Counted from the first letter of the stretch, positions 41,103-49,581 are shown. The stretch is DNA of 64,000 nt from Pseudodesulfovibrio cashew (GCF_009762795.1 NZ_CP046400.1:2643501-2707500); one strand, 5' to 3'. The notes: generated from the sequence alone by a model not told the origin. Made by a program: numbers and translations.

Positions 41103-43790
41103 CTACGGCAACACCTTCATCAAATAGGCTTTGTCGGGGTTCATGTATTTGCGCACCACTTCCCGGACCTGCTCCGGGGTGACGGTCTGGGCGCGCTCGA
41201 TGATATCCTGCTCATAATTCCGTTCGAAGCCGCGCGCCATGAGGCTGGCGGCCTGACGGCTGCGGGAGAGCAGGGACTGCTGTTCCTGGTAGTAGTCCCC
41301 GGTGAGGATGTTCTTGGCGCGGGTCAGTTCGTCCTCGGGCAGCACTTTGGCGGAGAGATCGGCGATAACCTTGCGGAAGCCTTCCAGGGATTGCTCCACG
41401 GTGTCGGGCTTGGTGCCGATGTACAGGGCTATGAACCCGGTGTTGCGGCTCTGCCAGAGCAGGGAGGTTACGGTGTAGCCCAGTCCCTGCTTGTCGCGCA
41501 GTTCATTGAAGAGGAGGCCGGACTGGCCGGACAGGGCCGCTTTCAGCAATTCCAGCCGTGCCGAGTCGTCCTTGTCAGTCTTGCCGGGGGTGGGGAAGAC
41601 CATGAGCAGGTGAGCCTGGTTGCGGTCCTGAAGGGTCAGGGTGGCCTCGCGCTCGGTGCCCCACTCGGGAGTGGCGAACTCGTATTCGCCCACGGGCGCG
41701 GTGAGGGCCGTGGAAATGGTCTTGGCAAAGGACTCGATGGCCGCCGGATCGAACTGGCCGCAGACAGCGATGGTCATGGGCTGCATGGCCTGTCTGCCCC
41801 AGAAGCGCATGATGTCGGACTGGCCGAGCTTTTCGACTTCCTCAGGTGTGCCCTGGTGGAGCAGGGCGTATGGGCCGGACTTGTACAGGAACGGGAAGAG
41901 GTGGCGGAAAGCGAGACCCAGCGGGCGATCTTCGCGGCTCTTGATGGCCGCAATCTGGTCCTGCTTGGAGCGATCCACCTCGGCCAGATCAAAGGAGGGG
42001 GATGTCAGCACGTCCGTCAGCAGCGGCAGAATGTCGCCGGTGAAACGGGTGGGGAACTTGGCCTCCACGGCAAAGATGTTGCGACCTGCGCTGGCCCCTA
42101 GGGACGCGGCGTGATCGGCCAGGAACTCCTGTACCTCGGTGGCGGACATGGTCAGGGTGCCGCGCGTCAGCGCCTTGGCCGTCAAGGAGGCGAGACCTTC
42201 CTGGTCGGGCGTCAGTTCCCCATCGCCACCGGTCCAGTACAGGGACATGGCCGTGTAGGGCAGGGTTGCATCCGGCAGGAGCACGAGCCGGTTGCCGTTG
42301 GGCAGGTCGATAACCTGCTCTTTGGCCTCTGCTGCAGCGGCCTTGGCCTTCTTCACGTTGTTGCGGACGGGCCAGCCCTGTTCGGTGATGGCTTCGAGTG
42401 CCTCGGCCTTGACGGTGGTTTGCTCGGGCAGGAGTACGGCCGAGGCCATCCGGTCCGGTCGCACATATTCATCATAAAGAGACTGCAGCTCGCTGCGATC
42501 GGCCTGGTTGAGGGCAAAGAGATAATCCTTTTCTCCTTGTTCACCGTTTTCGAAGAACTGGAGGAAAGCGGTCTTGCTGGCCAGGCCGGAGAGGGTCTCC
42601 TTGGCCAGGAAGAGTGAGTCCTCCAGGTTGAGCCGGGCGCGGTCGATCTCCCGATCGGTGAAGACGGTGGCGTCGAAGGAGGCGAGATCAGACGTCAGTT
42701 CGCGCCAGAATGCGTCCACCTTGTCCGCATCCATTGTGGCGCTGATATAGAGCATGCCGCCCCGTTCCAGGGCCAGCGGAGAGACAGAAATGGAATCCAC
42801 AAGATGCAGATCATACTTGAACTTGCGGTAGTAACGGGAGGTATCGTCCCCACCCAGGAGCTGGGAGAGGAGGTCCAGCCCGGCATACTCGGCGGAACTG
42901 GAGTGCGGAATGGGGAAGGCCACGCCCATGTATACCTTGTTCCACTTGCCGGGCAGGGTGACCACCTTCGGCCCCTGGCCCGCCTCCGGGATGACAAAGG
43001 GCTCGGGCGGCAGGACGGTACCTGTGTTCTGCTTGGAACCGAGCAGTCGTTCAGCCTCTGCCAGCACTTCCTGCGGATCGACCTTGCCAACCACGGCCAG
43101 GAGCATTGACTGGGGCTGGTACAGGCGGCCAATGTATGCCTTGATCTTTTCGCGGGTGAGTGCGCCGACGGTCTCGGGGTAGCCGATGATCGGCCACTCG
43201 TAGGGGGTTCCCTTCCAGACCATGTGCTGAAGGGTCTTGAACAGCTTGGAGCCGGGCGAGTCCTCGCCACGCTTCAGTTCCGAGAGCACGACCTTCTTTT
43301 CGCTTTCCAGCTCAACAGGATCAATGGAAGCGTTGAACGCCATGTCCGTGATCACGTCCATGCCGAGCTTCCAATCGTTGTCCGGAACCTCGGCGTAGTA
43401 CACCGTATAGTCGAAGCTGGTGGCCGCATTGACGTTGCCGCCCACGGCCTCGATGGCTCTGGCGGATTCGCCCATGCCGCGCTTCTTGGTACCCTTGAAG
43501 ACCATGTGCTCCAACTGGTGGCTGATTCCTGCGATGTCCGGGGTCTCGTAGGCGCTGCCCGCGTGTACATAGAGGCGGGTGTTGACCAGGGGGAAACGGT
43601 CGTCTTCCTTGATCAGCACGGTCAGCCCGTTGCTGAGTCTGACGAGGTGCGTGGCGCCGTCCTCCTTGTCTAGGGAAGGCAGGGCCGTGGCGGGGGACTG
43701 GGAAGCGATGTCGGTGTTTTTCTTCATGGTGCTCTGGCAGCCTACCAGGAGCGCAAGCATCCCGGTCAGCATGAGTAGTTTTCGAAACAT
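41103..43790 (-). CDS. M16-family zinc metallopeptidase lipoprotein
   Basis: An 895-residue double M16 protein (pitrilysin/PqqL-like). Lipoprotein signal with LLVGC (Cys18). The first M16 unit holds the inverse zinc motif HQLEH (His91, Glu94, His95) and the downstream Glu in ELESEKKVVLSE. The second unit lacks the zinc site, as usual for the partner half. The ATG at 43790 begins MFRKLLMLTGML; the frame extends 102 codons upstream without homology. It likely degrades peptides in the periplasm. A long 455-bp gap upstream separates it from frdC. Confidence 0.85.
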   Translation of the reverse strand: MFRKLLMLTGMLALLVGCQSTMKKNTDIASQSPATALPSLDKEDGATHLVRLSNGLTVLIKEDDRFPLVNTRLYVHAGSAYETPDIAGISHQLEHMVFKGTKKRGMGESARAIEAVGGNVNAATSFDYTVYYAEVPDNDWKLGMDVITDMAFNASIDPVELESEKKVVLSELKRGEDSPGSKLFKTLQHMVWKGTPYEWPIIGYPETVGALTREKIKAYIGRLYQPQSMLLAVVGKVDPQEVLAEAERLLGSKQNTGTVLPPEPFVIPEAGQGPKVVTLPGKWNKVYMGVAFPIPHSSSAEYAGLDLLSQLLGGDDTSRYYRKFKYDLHLVDSISVSPLALERGGMLYISATMDADKVDAFWRELTSDLASFDATVFTDREIDRARLNLEDSLFLAKETLSGLASKTAFLQFFENGEQGEKDYLFALNQADRSELQSLYDEYVRPDRMASAVLLPEQTTVKAEALEAITEQGWPVRNNVKKAKAAAAEAKEQVIDLPNGNRLVLLPDATLPYTAMSLYWTGGDGELTPDQEGLASLTAKALTRGTLTMSATEVQEFLADHAASLGASAGRNIFAVEAKFPTRFTGDILPLLTDVLTSPSFDLAEVDRSKQDQIAAIKSREDRPLGLAFRHLFPFLYKSGPYALLHQGTPEEVEKLGQSDIMRFWGRQAMQPMTIAVCGQFDPAAIESFAKTISTALTAPVGEYEFATPEWGTEREATLTLQDRNQAHLLMVFPTPGKTDKDDSARLELLKAALSGQSGLLFNELRDKQGLGYTVTSLLWQSRNTGFIALYIGTKPDTVEQSLEGFRKVIADLSAKVLPEDELTRAKNILTGDYYQEQQSLLSRSRQAASLMARGFERNYEQDIIERAQTVTPEQVREVVRKYMNPDKAYLMKVLP

Positions 43791-44016
43791 GGTCTTATAC
43801 TCCGTATGTAAGGCTCGGGGCCGGAAACATGACCTTCGAGGTGCGTTTTTCGGTTTGTCTCGCTTGAAGGTAAGTCCTTGAGCGGCCGAGGCAAGCAAAG
43901 AAGGAAGGTGAAAACGGCCCGAGGCGGAGACGAACCTACCCGAGGCCGTCCGAAATGGGAACCCGAAATGGGCGGAGGGTGATTTTTCTCCATTCAAGCA
44001 TTTGTTTGCACAAAGA

Positions 44017-44034
44017 ATTGACTCACCAGTCAAT
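44017..44034. promoter_or_regulatory. Palindrome 1 (operator-like)
   Basis: ATTGACTCACCAGTCAAT, perfect 7-bp arms with a 4-nt centre. The regulator is not identified; the layout is like TetR-family sites. Confidence 0.55.
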
Positions 44035-44079
44035 GCGAGGAAGAAAATGAAAAAAAATATTCGAGCCGGAAGCGGATAA

Positions 44080-44097
44080 ATTGACCGAGCGATCAAT
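44080..44097. promoter_or_regulatory. Palindrome 2 (operator-like)
   Basis: ATTGACCGAGCGATCAAT, 6 of 7 arm matches. Its centre lies 63 bp from palindrome 1, six helical turns, so a bound pair would face the same side. Confidence 0.5.
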
Positions 44098-44245
44098 GGG
44101 GGTTACGCGCACCGGAGCATTGCCGGGCCGGGCTGGAGAAGAGCTTCCGAGTTGTTGGAGATATTGACAAATTTCTTGTGGCATGCGTAGGTGTTATGGA
44201 TTGCTATTCGAGGGTTGTTTCGTGTCTAACCAACGGAGGAAATGA

Positions 44246-44896
44246 ATGTCCATCAGTTACGCACCTGCCGGCAAATCCGGTAAGTGGGATGGCGTAATGG
44301 ACTGGTTCCAGATGCTTTCGGGCGCCAGTCTCATCCTGTTCATGTGGTGCCATATGCTTCTGGTATCCAGCGTCGTCATCAGTCCCGGCGTCATGAACAG
44401 CATCGCCGAGTTTTTCGAGTCGACCGGCTTGGCCCAGGTCGGCGGTCCGCTTATCTTTCTAGTCTTCCTGGTACATTTCGTACTCGCAGCCCGGAAGATC
44501 CCCTTTCGTTTCGACGGCCAGAAAACGGTCGTTCAGCATGCGAAGATGCTAAACCACGGCGACACCTGGATGTGGGTCATCCAGGCCGTGTCGGCCATGA
44601 TCATTCTGATCATGGGGTCCATCCACATGTGGGTGGTGCTTACCGACCTGCCCATCACAGCGGCCAAGTCCGCCGCTCGCATCCAGGGCGGTTTCTGGGC
44701 GGCTTTCTATCTGGTTCTGCTTCCCCTGGCCGAGATTCACGTCGGCATCGGTTTCTACCGCATTGCCGTCAAGTGGGGCTTCATTAAGGACCGGGAGCGC
44801 GGCAAGTTCAAGCGCGGCGAAAACGTGTTGACCCTGATGTTCATCACTATCGGTTTCATCACCCTTATCCGCTTCATGTTCCTGGCCATCAACTAA
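44246..44896 (+). CDS. frdC: Fumarate reductase cytochrome b subunit
   Basis: A 216-residue di-heme membrane anchor with five membrane segments, of the epsilon/delta-type succinate:quinone oxidoreductases. Heme ligand candidates His36, His77, His127 and His165 match the spacing of Wolinella FrdC His44, His93, His143 and His182. Glu163, two residues before His165, matches the Wolinella Glu180 used in its transmembrane proton path. It exchanges electrons with menaquinone and anchors FrdAB. GGAGG precedes the ATG, and frdA follows after 12 nt. Confidence 0.94.
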   Translation: MSISYAPAGKSGKWDGVMDWFQMLSGASLILFMWCHMLLVSSVVISPGVMNSIAEFFESTGLAQVGGPLIFLVFLVHFVLAARKIPFRFDGQKTVVQHAKMLNHGDTWMWVIQAVSAMIILIMGSIHMWVVLTDLPITAAKSAARIQGGFWAAFYLVLLPLAEIHVGIGFYRIAVKWGFIKDRERGKFKRGENVLTLMFITIGFITLIRFMFLAIN

Positions 44897-44908
44897 CGGA
44901 GAATTCCC

Positions 44909-46744
44909 ATGCAGACTATCTACACCGATTTACTTGTTGTCGGCGCGGGTCTGGCTGGTGAGCGTGCAGCGGTCGAAGCTGCCGACGCCGGATTCTCCGC
45001 CATCTGTTTGAGCCTGGTTCCCGCACGCCGTTCCCATTCTTCCGCAGCACAGGGCGGCATGCAGGCTTCACTGGGGAACTCGGTCATGGGCGAGGGCGAC
45101 TGTCCCGACGTCCACTTCGCCGACACGGTCAAGGGCTCCGACTGGGGTTGCGACCAGGAAGTGGCCCGACTGTTCGCCGATACCGCGCCCATTGAAATGC
45201 GTCGTCTGGCCCACTGGGGCGTGCCGTGGAACCGCGTGGTGCCTGGCAAGTCCATCTATTATAAGGGCGGCAAGCAGTTCGAGAAGGTCGAGGCCCAGGA
45301 GAAGGAAGGCCTGATCATGGCCCGCTCCTTCGGCGGCACCGCCAAGTGGCGAACCTGCTATACCTCGGACGGCACCGGCCACGCGGTCATGTGCACCATG
45401 GACAACCGCTGCGCCCAGGTGGGCGTCGAGGTCCATGACAAGACCGAGGCCATAGCCATGATTCAGGACGGCGAGACCTGCTACGGCGTGGTCGCCCGCT
45501 GTCTGCGCACCGGCGAGCTGCGCGTCTATCTCTCCAAGGCGACCATGATCGCTTCGGGTGGCTTCGGACGCATTTATCCCAACACTACCAACGCGGTCAT
45601 CTGTGACGGCGGCGCGCACACCATGTGCGTGAATACCGGCGTGGTCCCCATGGGCAACATGGAGGCCGTGCAGTTCCACCCCACGGGCATCGTCCCCACG
45701 GATATCCTCGTCACTGAAGGTTGCCGCGGCGACGGCGGTACGCTCCTCGACGTCGATGAAAAGCGTTTCATGGACAAGTACGAGCCCGAGAAGGCCGAGC
45801 TGGCCTCCCGCGACGTGGTCTCCCGCTGGATGACCCACCACATGCGTGAAGGGCACGGCGTCAAGTCGCCCTACGGCGAGCACCTCTGGCTCGATATTCG
45901 CCACCTGGGCGAGGAACACATCACCGGCAAGCTCCGCGAGGTGTACGAGATCTGTACTTCCTTCCTGGGCGTCAATCCCATCCATCAGCTCATCCCGGTG
46001 CGGCCCACCCAGCACTATTCCATGGGCGGTGTGCGTACCAATAAGGACGGAGCGGCATATGGTCTCAAGGGACTCTACGCCGCCGGGGAGTCTGCCTGCT
46101 GGGACATGCACGGCTTCAACCGGTTGGGCGGCAACTCCCTGGCCGAGACCGTGGTCGCCGGCGGCATCATCGGCAAGAAGATCGCTGAATACCTGGAAGG
46201 GTGCGAGACCGAGTTCAAGACCGCTTTGATTTCCGATACGGTCAAGGCGCAGCAGGCGCGCATCGACGCCCTGGTTTCCGGCTCCAACGGTTCCGAGAAC
46301 GTCTACAAGGTTCGGGCCGCCATGCAGGATGCCCTGAACAAGGGCGCGAACATCTTCCGCACCGAGGAAGGGCTCAAGGAATGTGTGACCACGCTTCAGG
46401 ACACCCTGATCCGGTCCAAGAACGTGGGCCTGCGTTCCAACGGCAGGGGAGTGAACCCGGAACTGGCCGCCGCCCTCAAGCTCGAAGGGCAGGTCAAGAT
46501 GGCGCTTATGCTCGCCTACGGCGCCCTCATGCGTACGGAATCCCGCGGCTCCCACAACCGCGAGGACTACCCCGCGCGTAACGACCGTGACTGGTTGACC
46601 CGTACCCTGGCCTACTGGAAGAAGCCGGATGACGACCTGCCGACCCTCGAATACGAACCGGCCACTTCGGTCGTCGAGATTCCTCCGGGGGATCGCGGTT
46701 ACGGCAAGTCCGAAATCATCAGCGCCGACGACAAGAAGGAATAG
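44909..46744 (+). CDS. frdA: Fumarate reductase / succinate dehydrogenase flavoprotein
   Basis: A 611-residue catalytic subunit. The N-terminal FAD motif is VVGAGLAGERAA. RRSHSSAAQGG places the covalent FAD on His43, the same number as in Wolinella FrdA. The substrate region includes TSDGTGHAVMC, QFHPTGI and an active-site Arg in the SRDVVSRWM segment. The C-terminal RTESRGSHNREDYP is typical. Direction (fumarate reduction or succinate oxidation) cannot be read from sequence. Confidence 0.96.
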   Translation: MQTIYTDLLVVGAGLAGERAAVEAADAGFSAICLSLVPARRSHSSAAQGGMQASLGNSVMGEGDCPDVHFADTVKGSDWGCDQEVARLFADTAPIEMRRLAHWGVPWNRVVPGKSIYYKGGKQFEKVEAQEKEGLIMARSFGGTAKWRTCYTSDGTGHAVMCTMDNRCAQVGVEVHDKTEAIAMIQDGETCYGVVARCLRTGELRVYLSKATMIASGGFGRIYPNTTNAVICDGGAHTMCVNTGVVPMGNMEAVQFHPTGIVPTDILVTEGCRGDGGTLLDVDEKRFMDKYEPEKAELASRDVVSRWMTHHMREGHGVKSPYGEHLWLDIRHLGEEHITGKLREVYEICTSFLGVNPIHQLIPVRPTQHYSMGGVRTNKDGAAYGLKGLYAAGESACWDMHGFNRLGGNSLAETVVAGGIIGKKIAEYLEGCETEFKTALISDTVKAQQARIDALVSGSNGSENVYKVRAAMQDALNKGANIFRTEEGLKECVTTLQDTLIRSKNVGLRSNGRGVNPELAAALKLEGQVKMALMLAYGALMRTESRGSHNREDYPARNDRDWLTRTLAYWKKPDDDLPTLEYEPATSVVEIPPGDRGYGKSEIISADDKKE

Positions 46745-46747
46745 ATC

Positions 46748-47485
46748 ATGTCCAGATTACTGAAATTCAATATATTCCGGTACAACCCCCAGGACGAACA
46801 GTCCGAGCCGCACATGCAGGAGTTCGTGCTCGAAGAGACCGACTCCATGACCCTGTTCATCGCGCTCAACCGCATCCGCGAGGAGCAGGACCCGTCGTTG
46901 CAGTTCGATTTCTGCTGCCGCGCGGGCATTTGCGGTTCTTGCGGCATGGTCATCAACGGGCGTCCTGGACTGGCCTGCCATACCAAGACCCGGGATCTGC
47001 CCGGTGAGATCACGCTGCTGCCGCTGCCGATCTTCAAGCTGGTGGGCGACCTGTCCGTAGACACGGGCTCCTGGTTCCGCGAGATGTATACCAAGACCGA
47101 GTCCTGGATTCACACCGACAAGGAGTTCGATCCCAACGCCCTGGAAGAGCGCATGGACAACAAGGAAGCCGTGGCCATCTACGAGCTGGAGCGCTGCGTC
47201 GAATGCGGCTGCTGCGTTGCGGCCTGCGCTACGGCCCGCCTGCGCGAGGACTTCATGGGCGCTGCCGGGCTCAACCGCGTGGCCCGGTTCCTCATCGATC
47301 CGCGCGATCAGCGGACCGACAACGACTACTACGAGATCATCGGCAACGACATGGGTATCTTCGGTTGCATGGGCCTGCTGGCCTGCGAAGACATCTGTCC
47401 CAAGCATCTGCCGCTGCAGAACCAACTCGGCTTCCTGCGCCGCAAGATGGGCATTACTTCCTTGAAGCGTTTGTTCAAGAAGTAG
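46748..47485 (+). CDS. frdB: Fumarate reductase iron-sulfur subunit
   Basis: A 245-residue three-cluster ferredoxin subunit. [2Fe-2S] ligands are Cys57, Cys62, Cys65 and Cys77 (CRAGICGSCG). [4Fe-4S] and [3Fe-4S] ligands are Cys150, Cys153, Cys156, Cys160 and Cys207, Cys213, Cys217 in CVECGCCVAAC and GCMGLLACEDICP. It carries electrons from FAD to the hemes of FrdC. Starts 3 nt after frdA. The 3'-UTR repeat module begins 3 nt after the stop. Confidence 0.96.
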   Translation: MSRLLKFNIFRYNPQDEQSEPHMQEFVLEETDSMTLFIALNRIREEQDPSLQFDFCCRAGICGSCGMVINGRPGLACHTKTRDLPGEITLLPLPIFKLVGDLSVDTGSWFREMYTKTESWIHTDKEFDPNALEERMDNKEAVAIYELERCVECGCCVAACATARLREDFMGAAGLNRVARFLIDPRDQRTDNDYYEIIGNDMGIFGCMGLLACEDICPKHLPLQNQLGFLRRKMGITSLKRLFKK

Positions 47486-47488
47486 AAA

Positions 47489-47607
47489 GATGCCTCCGGC
47501 GGCTGGGGGAAGGGGAGGAAAAACCCTTTGAAAAGGGTTTTTTCCTCCCCTTCCCCCAGACCCCCATCCCCTCCTTTTCCTAAACTTTTTGGAGCTGCTT
47601 CGCGGGG
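47489..47607 (+). repeat. 3'-UTR repeat module, copy C (complete)
   Basis: Reads GATGCCTCCGGCGGC, then a long hairpin (47503-47559, 27-bp arms, GAAA-type loop), then CCCCCATCCCC, TTTCCTAAACTTT and CTTCGCGGGG. It is the inverse of copy B on the plus strand, in the same relation to the upstream gene frdB. The hairpin could terminate or stabilise the frd mRNA. Confidence 0.85.
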
Positions 47608-47697
47608 AGGGGCGCGGGGGTGAGGTGGGCTGTCGAGACTTGGGTTATAGTTTGGTTAGTAGGTTAGGAAGAAGGTTGTATCAGCGCGCTCGCACGG
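47608..47697. other. Spacer between two repeat modules
   Basis: About 90 bp with no ORF between inverted repeat modules C and D. It contains AT-rich TTGGGTTATAGTTTGG-like sequence that could hold a promoter for fumarase. Nothing certain is seen. Confidence 0.3.
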
Positions 47698-47805
47698 CTT
47701 CGCCGAAGGCGCGTCAAAAAGTTTAGGAGAGTCCAGAGAACCCTTTGCAAAGGATTCTTTGGTCCCGCCCAAGGCGCCCCCCGATAGGGCCGCCGGAGGC
47801 ATAAC
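47698..47805 (-). repeat. 3'-UTR repeat module, copy D (variant centre)
   Basis: Starts CTTCGCCGAAGGCGCGTC, AAAAAGTTTAGGA and ends GCCGCCGGAGGCAT, like copies A and B, but the centre is a different G/C palindrome (AGAGAACCCTTT...AAAGGATTCTTT). It lies within 14 nt of the fumarase alpha start. Confidence 0.75.
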
Positions 47806-47818
47806 CGGAGGCAAAAAG

Positions 47819-48658
47819 ATGAGAGAAATACAGGGTTCGGATGTTGTCGAAGCCGTTGCCGCCATGTGTATCAAGGCGAACACCGAGCTTCCGCAGGACG
47901 TCCGTAATAAATTCGAGCAGGCCATGGCCGAGGAGACCTCGCCGTCGGCCAAGGAAGTGCTGCGTCAGCTTCTGGAGAACGCTGACCTGTCCAAGAACAC
48001 CAAGTTGCCCCTGTGCCAGGACTGCGGGCTGGCCGTCTTCTATGTGGAAGTGGGCGACGACTGCAAGGTGGTGGGTGGCAATCTGCGCGAGCTGATCAAC
48101 GAGGGTGTTCGCAAGGGGTACGGCGACGGCTTCCTGCGCAAGTCCGCCTGCGATCCGCTGACCCGCGCCAACACCGGCGACGGCACCCCGGCCATTATCC
48201 ATTTCGACATGGTGCCCGGCGACAAGCTCAAGATCGCCTACATGGCCAAGGGCGGCGGCGCGGAGAACATGTCCCGCGTCACCATGCTGGCCCCGGCCCA
48301 GGGGTGGGAAGGCATCAAGAAGTTCGTGGTCAACCGGGTGGCCGAGGCCGGGCCTAATCCGTGCCCGCCAACCGTCATCGGCGTGGGGATCGGCGGTACG
48401 TTCGAGCACGCAGCCAAAATCGCCAAGAAGGGGCTCCTGCGCGAGCTCGACGACACCCATCCGGACCCGGACGTTGCGGCCAGGGAAAAGGAATTGGAAG
48501 ACGCCATCAACCGGCTTGGCATCGGCCCAATGGGGCTGGGCGGCAAGACCACCGTGCTCGGCGTCAAGATCACCATGGAACCGTGTCACCTGGCGAGCCT
48601 GCCCCTGGCGGTCAACGTTCAGTGTCACTCCCAGCGTCACGAGGAGGTCGTGCTCTAA
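47819..48658 (+). CDS. Fumarate hydratase class I, alpha subunit
   Basis: A 279-residue [4Fe-4S] fumarase alpha chain (N-terminal half of FumA). Likely cluster cysteines are Cys66 or Cys69 in LCQDCGLAVF, one in NPCPPTVIGVGIGG and one in EPCHLASLP. It hydrates fumarate to malate with the beta subunit. The ATG at 47819 has GGAGG; the frame extends 20 codons upstream into the repeat. Stop and beta start overlap as TAATG. The pairing with frdCAB fits succinate-fumarate-malate conversion. Confidence 0.93.
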   Translation: MREIQGSDVVEAVAAMCIKANTELPQDVRNKFEQAMAEETSPSAKEVLRQLLENADLSKNTKLPLCQDCGLAVFYVEVGDDCKVVGGNLRELINEGVRKGYGDGFLRKSACDPLTRANTGDGTPAIIHFDMVPGDKLKIAYMAKGGGAENMSRVTMLAPAQGWEGIKKFVVNRVAEAGPNPCPPTVIGVGIGGTFEHAAKIAKKGLLRELDDTHPDPDVAAREKELEDAINRLGIGPMGLGGKTTVLGVKITMEPCHLASLPLAVNVQCHSQRHEEVVL

Positions 48659-49218
48659 TGGCTGAATACACTTTGAACACCCCTCTGACGGATGAGGACA
48701 TCGAACAGCTCAAGGCCGGTGACGTGGTCTTCCTGAACGGGATTATCTACTCCGCGCGCGATGCGGCCCACAAGAAGCTTTTTGAGCTGCTGGACGCAGG
48801 CAAGGAGCTGCCCTTTGATTTGCAGGGCTCGGCCATCTACTACGTAGGTCCTTCTCCTGCCCCTCCGGGCCGCCCCATCGGCGCTGCGGGACCGACCACC
48901 TCCTACCGCATGGACACCTATGCGCCGCGTCTGCATTCGCTGGGCATGAAAGCGTCCATTGGAAAGGGCAAGCGGTCCGATGAGGTCAAGGGGGCCATGC
49001 AGGAACACAAGGGCGTCTACTTTGGAGCCACAGGTGGAGCAGGGGCGCTGCTGTCCAATTCCATCGAGGAATCCACGGTTATCGCCTTCGACGAATTGGG
49101 CCCGGAAGCAATCCGTGAAATGAAAGTGAAGAATTTTCCTCTGTTGGTTATCAATGATTGCCACGGCGGAGAGCTCTATGTGAAACCGAATCTGGAAGCT
49201 GCCCTGGAAGAGGGTTGA
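48658..49218 (+). CDS. Fumarate hydratase class I, beta subunit
   Basis: A 186-residue beta chain (C-terminal half of FumA). Contains LKAGDVVFLNGIIYSARDAAHK, YYVGPSPAPPGRPIGAAGPTTSYRMD and YFGATGGAGAL, all family hallmarks. It completes the fumarase active site and overlaps the alpha stop by one base, so it is translationally coupled. A hairpin (49244-49273) and a small ORF follow. Confidence 0.94.
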   Translation: MAEYTLNTPLTDEDIEQLKAGDVVFLNGIIYSARDAAHKKLFELLDAGKELPFDLQGSAIYYVGPSPAPPGRPIGAAGPTTSYRMDTYAPRLHSLGMKASIGKGKRSDEVKGAMQEHKGVYFGATGGAGALLSNSIEESTVIAFDELGPEAIREMKVKNFPLLVINDCHGGELYVKPNLEAALEEG

Positions 49219-49323
49219 CACGCCCCGAGAATTCATACAGTGAGGGGGCTGGGCGACGCATGTTGCCCGGCCCCGAGCCGTTTCGGGCGGGGCGGAGTTT
49301 GACCAAGACAGAAGGTGAATGTC

Positions 49324-49494
49324 ATGGAAAAATCCTATTTTGAAGACATAGATTGTCGTAATGACGAACAAAATGCAGAGAAGACGTACACGCCTTATCC
49401 TGGTGCGGATGAGAAGTACGACGACGGTTCCGATTGGCGACTGTACAATCCGGACAAATACCGCGACCCCAACTGGTCTCCTGACAAGGAGTAG
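49324..49494 (+). CDS. Small acidic ORF, 56 codons
   Basis: A 56-residue ORF starting MEKSYFEDIDCRNDEQ and ending NPDKYRDPNWSPDKE. About 16 acidic and 8 basic residues, rich in Tyr, Trp, Pro and Asp, with one Cys; no signal or membrane segment. AGGTG lies 7 nt before the ATG and strong terminators follow, so it is well placed as the last gene of the fumarase transcript. I do not recognise it. It may be a real small protein, but homologues would need to be found to be sure. Confidence 0.55.
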   Translation: MEKSYFEDIDCRNDEQNAEKTYTPYPGADEKYDDGSDWRLYNPDKYRDPNWSPDKE

Positions 49495-49506
49495 CTGAAA
49501 CAGCTT

Positions 49507-49525
49507 GGGGCCGAAAGGCCCTTTC
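49507..49525 (+). terminator. First terminator after the small ORF
   Basis: GGGCC-GAAA-GGCCC tetraloop hairpin followed by TTTCTCTTG, 13 nt after the stop of the small ORF. Confidence 0.65.
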
Positions 49526-49540
49526 TCTTGACCGGAGAAA

Positions 49541-49581
49541 AGTCGCCACTGGCACTATTGTCGCCAGTGGCGACTTTTTTT
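49541..49581 (+). terminator. Second, very strong terminator
   Basis: AGTCGCCACTGGC / GCCAGTGGCGACT perfect 13-bp stem, 9-nt loop, tail of seven T. It seals the frd-fum region from the aminotransferase transcript. Confidence 0.93.

Larger units (their letters stand above)
43791..44245. other. Divergent intergenic region, M16 gene / frdC
   Basis: About 455 bp without a credible gene. It holds a 10-bp tandem repeat CCGAAATGGG at 43950-43959 and 43963-43972 and two 18-bp palindromes listed separately. A TTGACA (44164-44169) stands upstream of frdC with no good -10, so an activator may be needed there. Confidence 0.55.

Noticed and set aside
43791-44096. 102-codon N-terminal extension of the M16 protein
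   Set aside because: It has no homology and runs through palindrome 1 and the tandem repeats; the lipoprotein signal begins at 43790.
45068-46555. 495-codon minus-strand open frame across frdA
   Set aside because: Antisense shadow of frdA, which has clear FAD and active-site motifs.
47486-47818. Insertion sequence between frdB and fumarase
   Set aside because: Inverted modules C and D look like IS ends, but the 90 bp between them encodes nothing and identical modules occur alone elsewhere.
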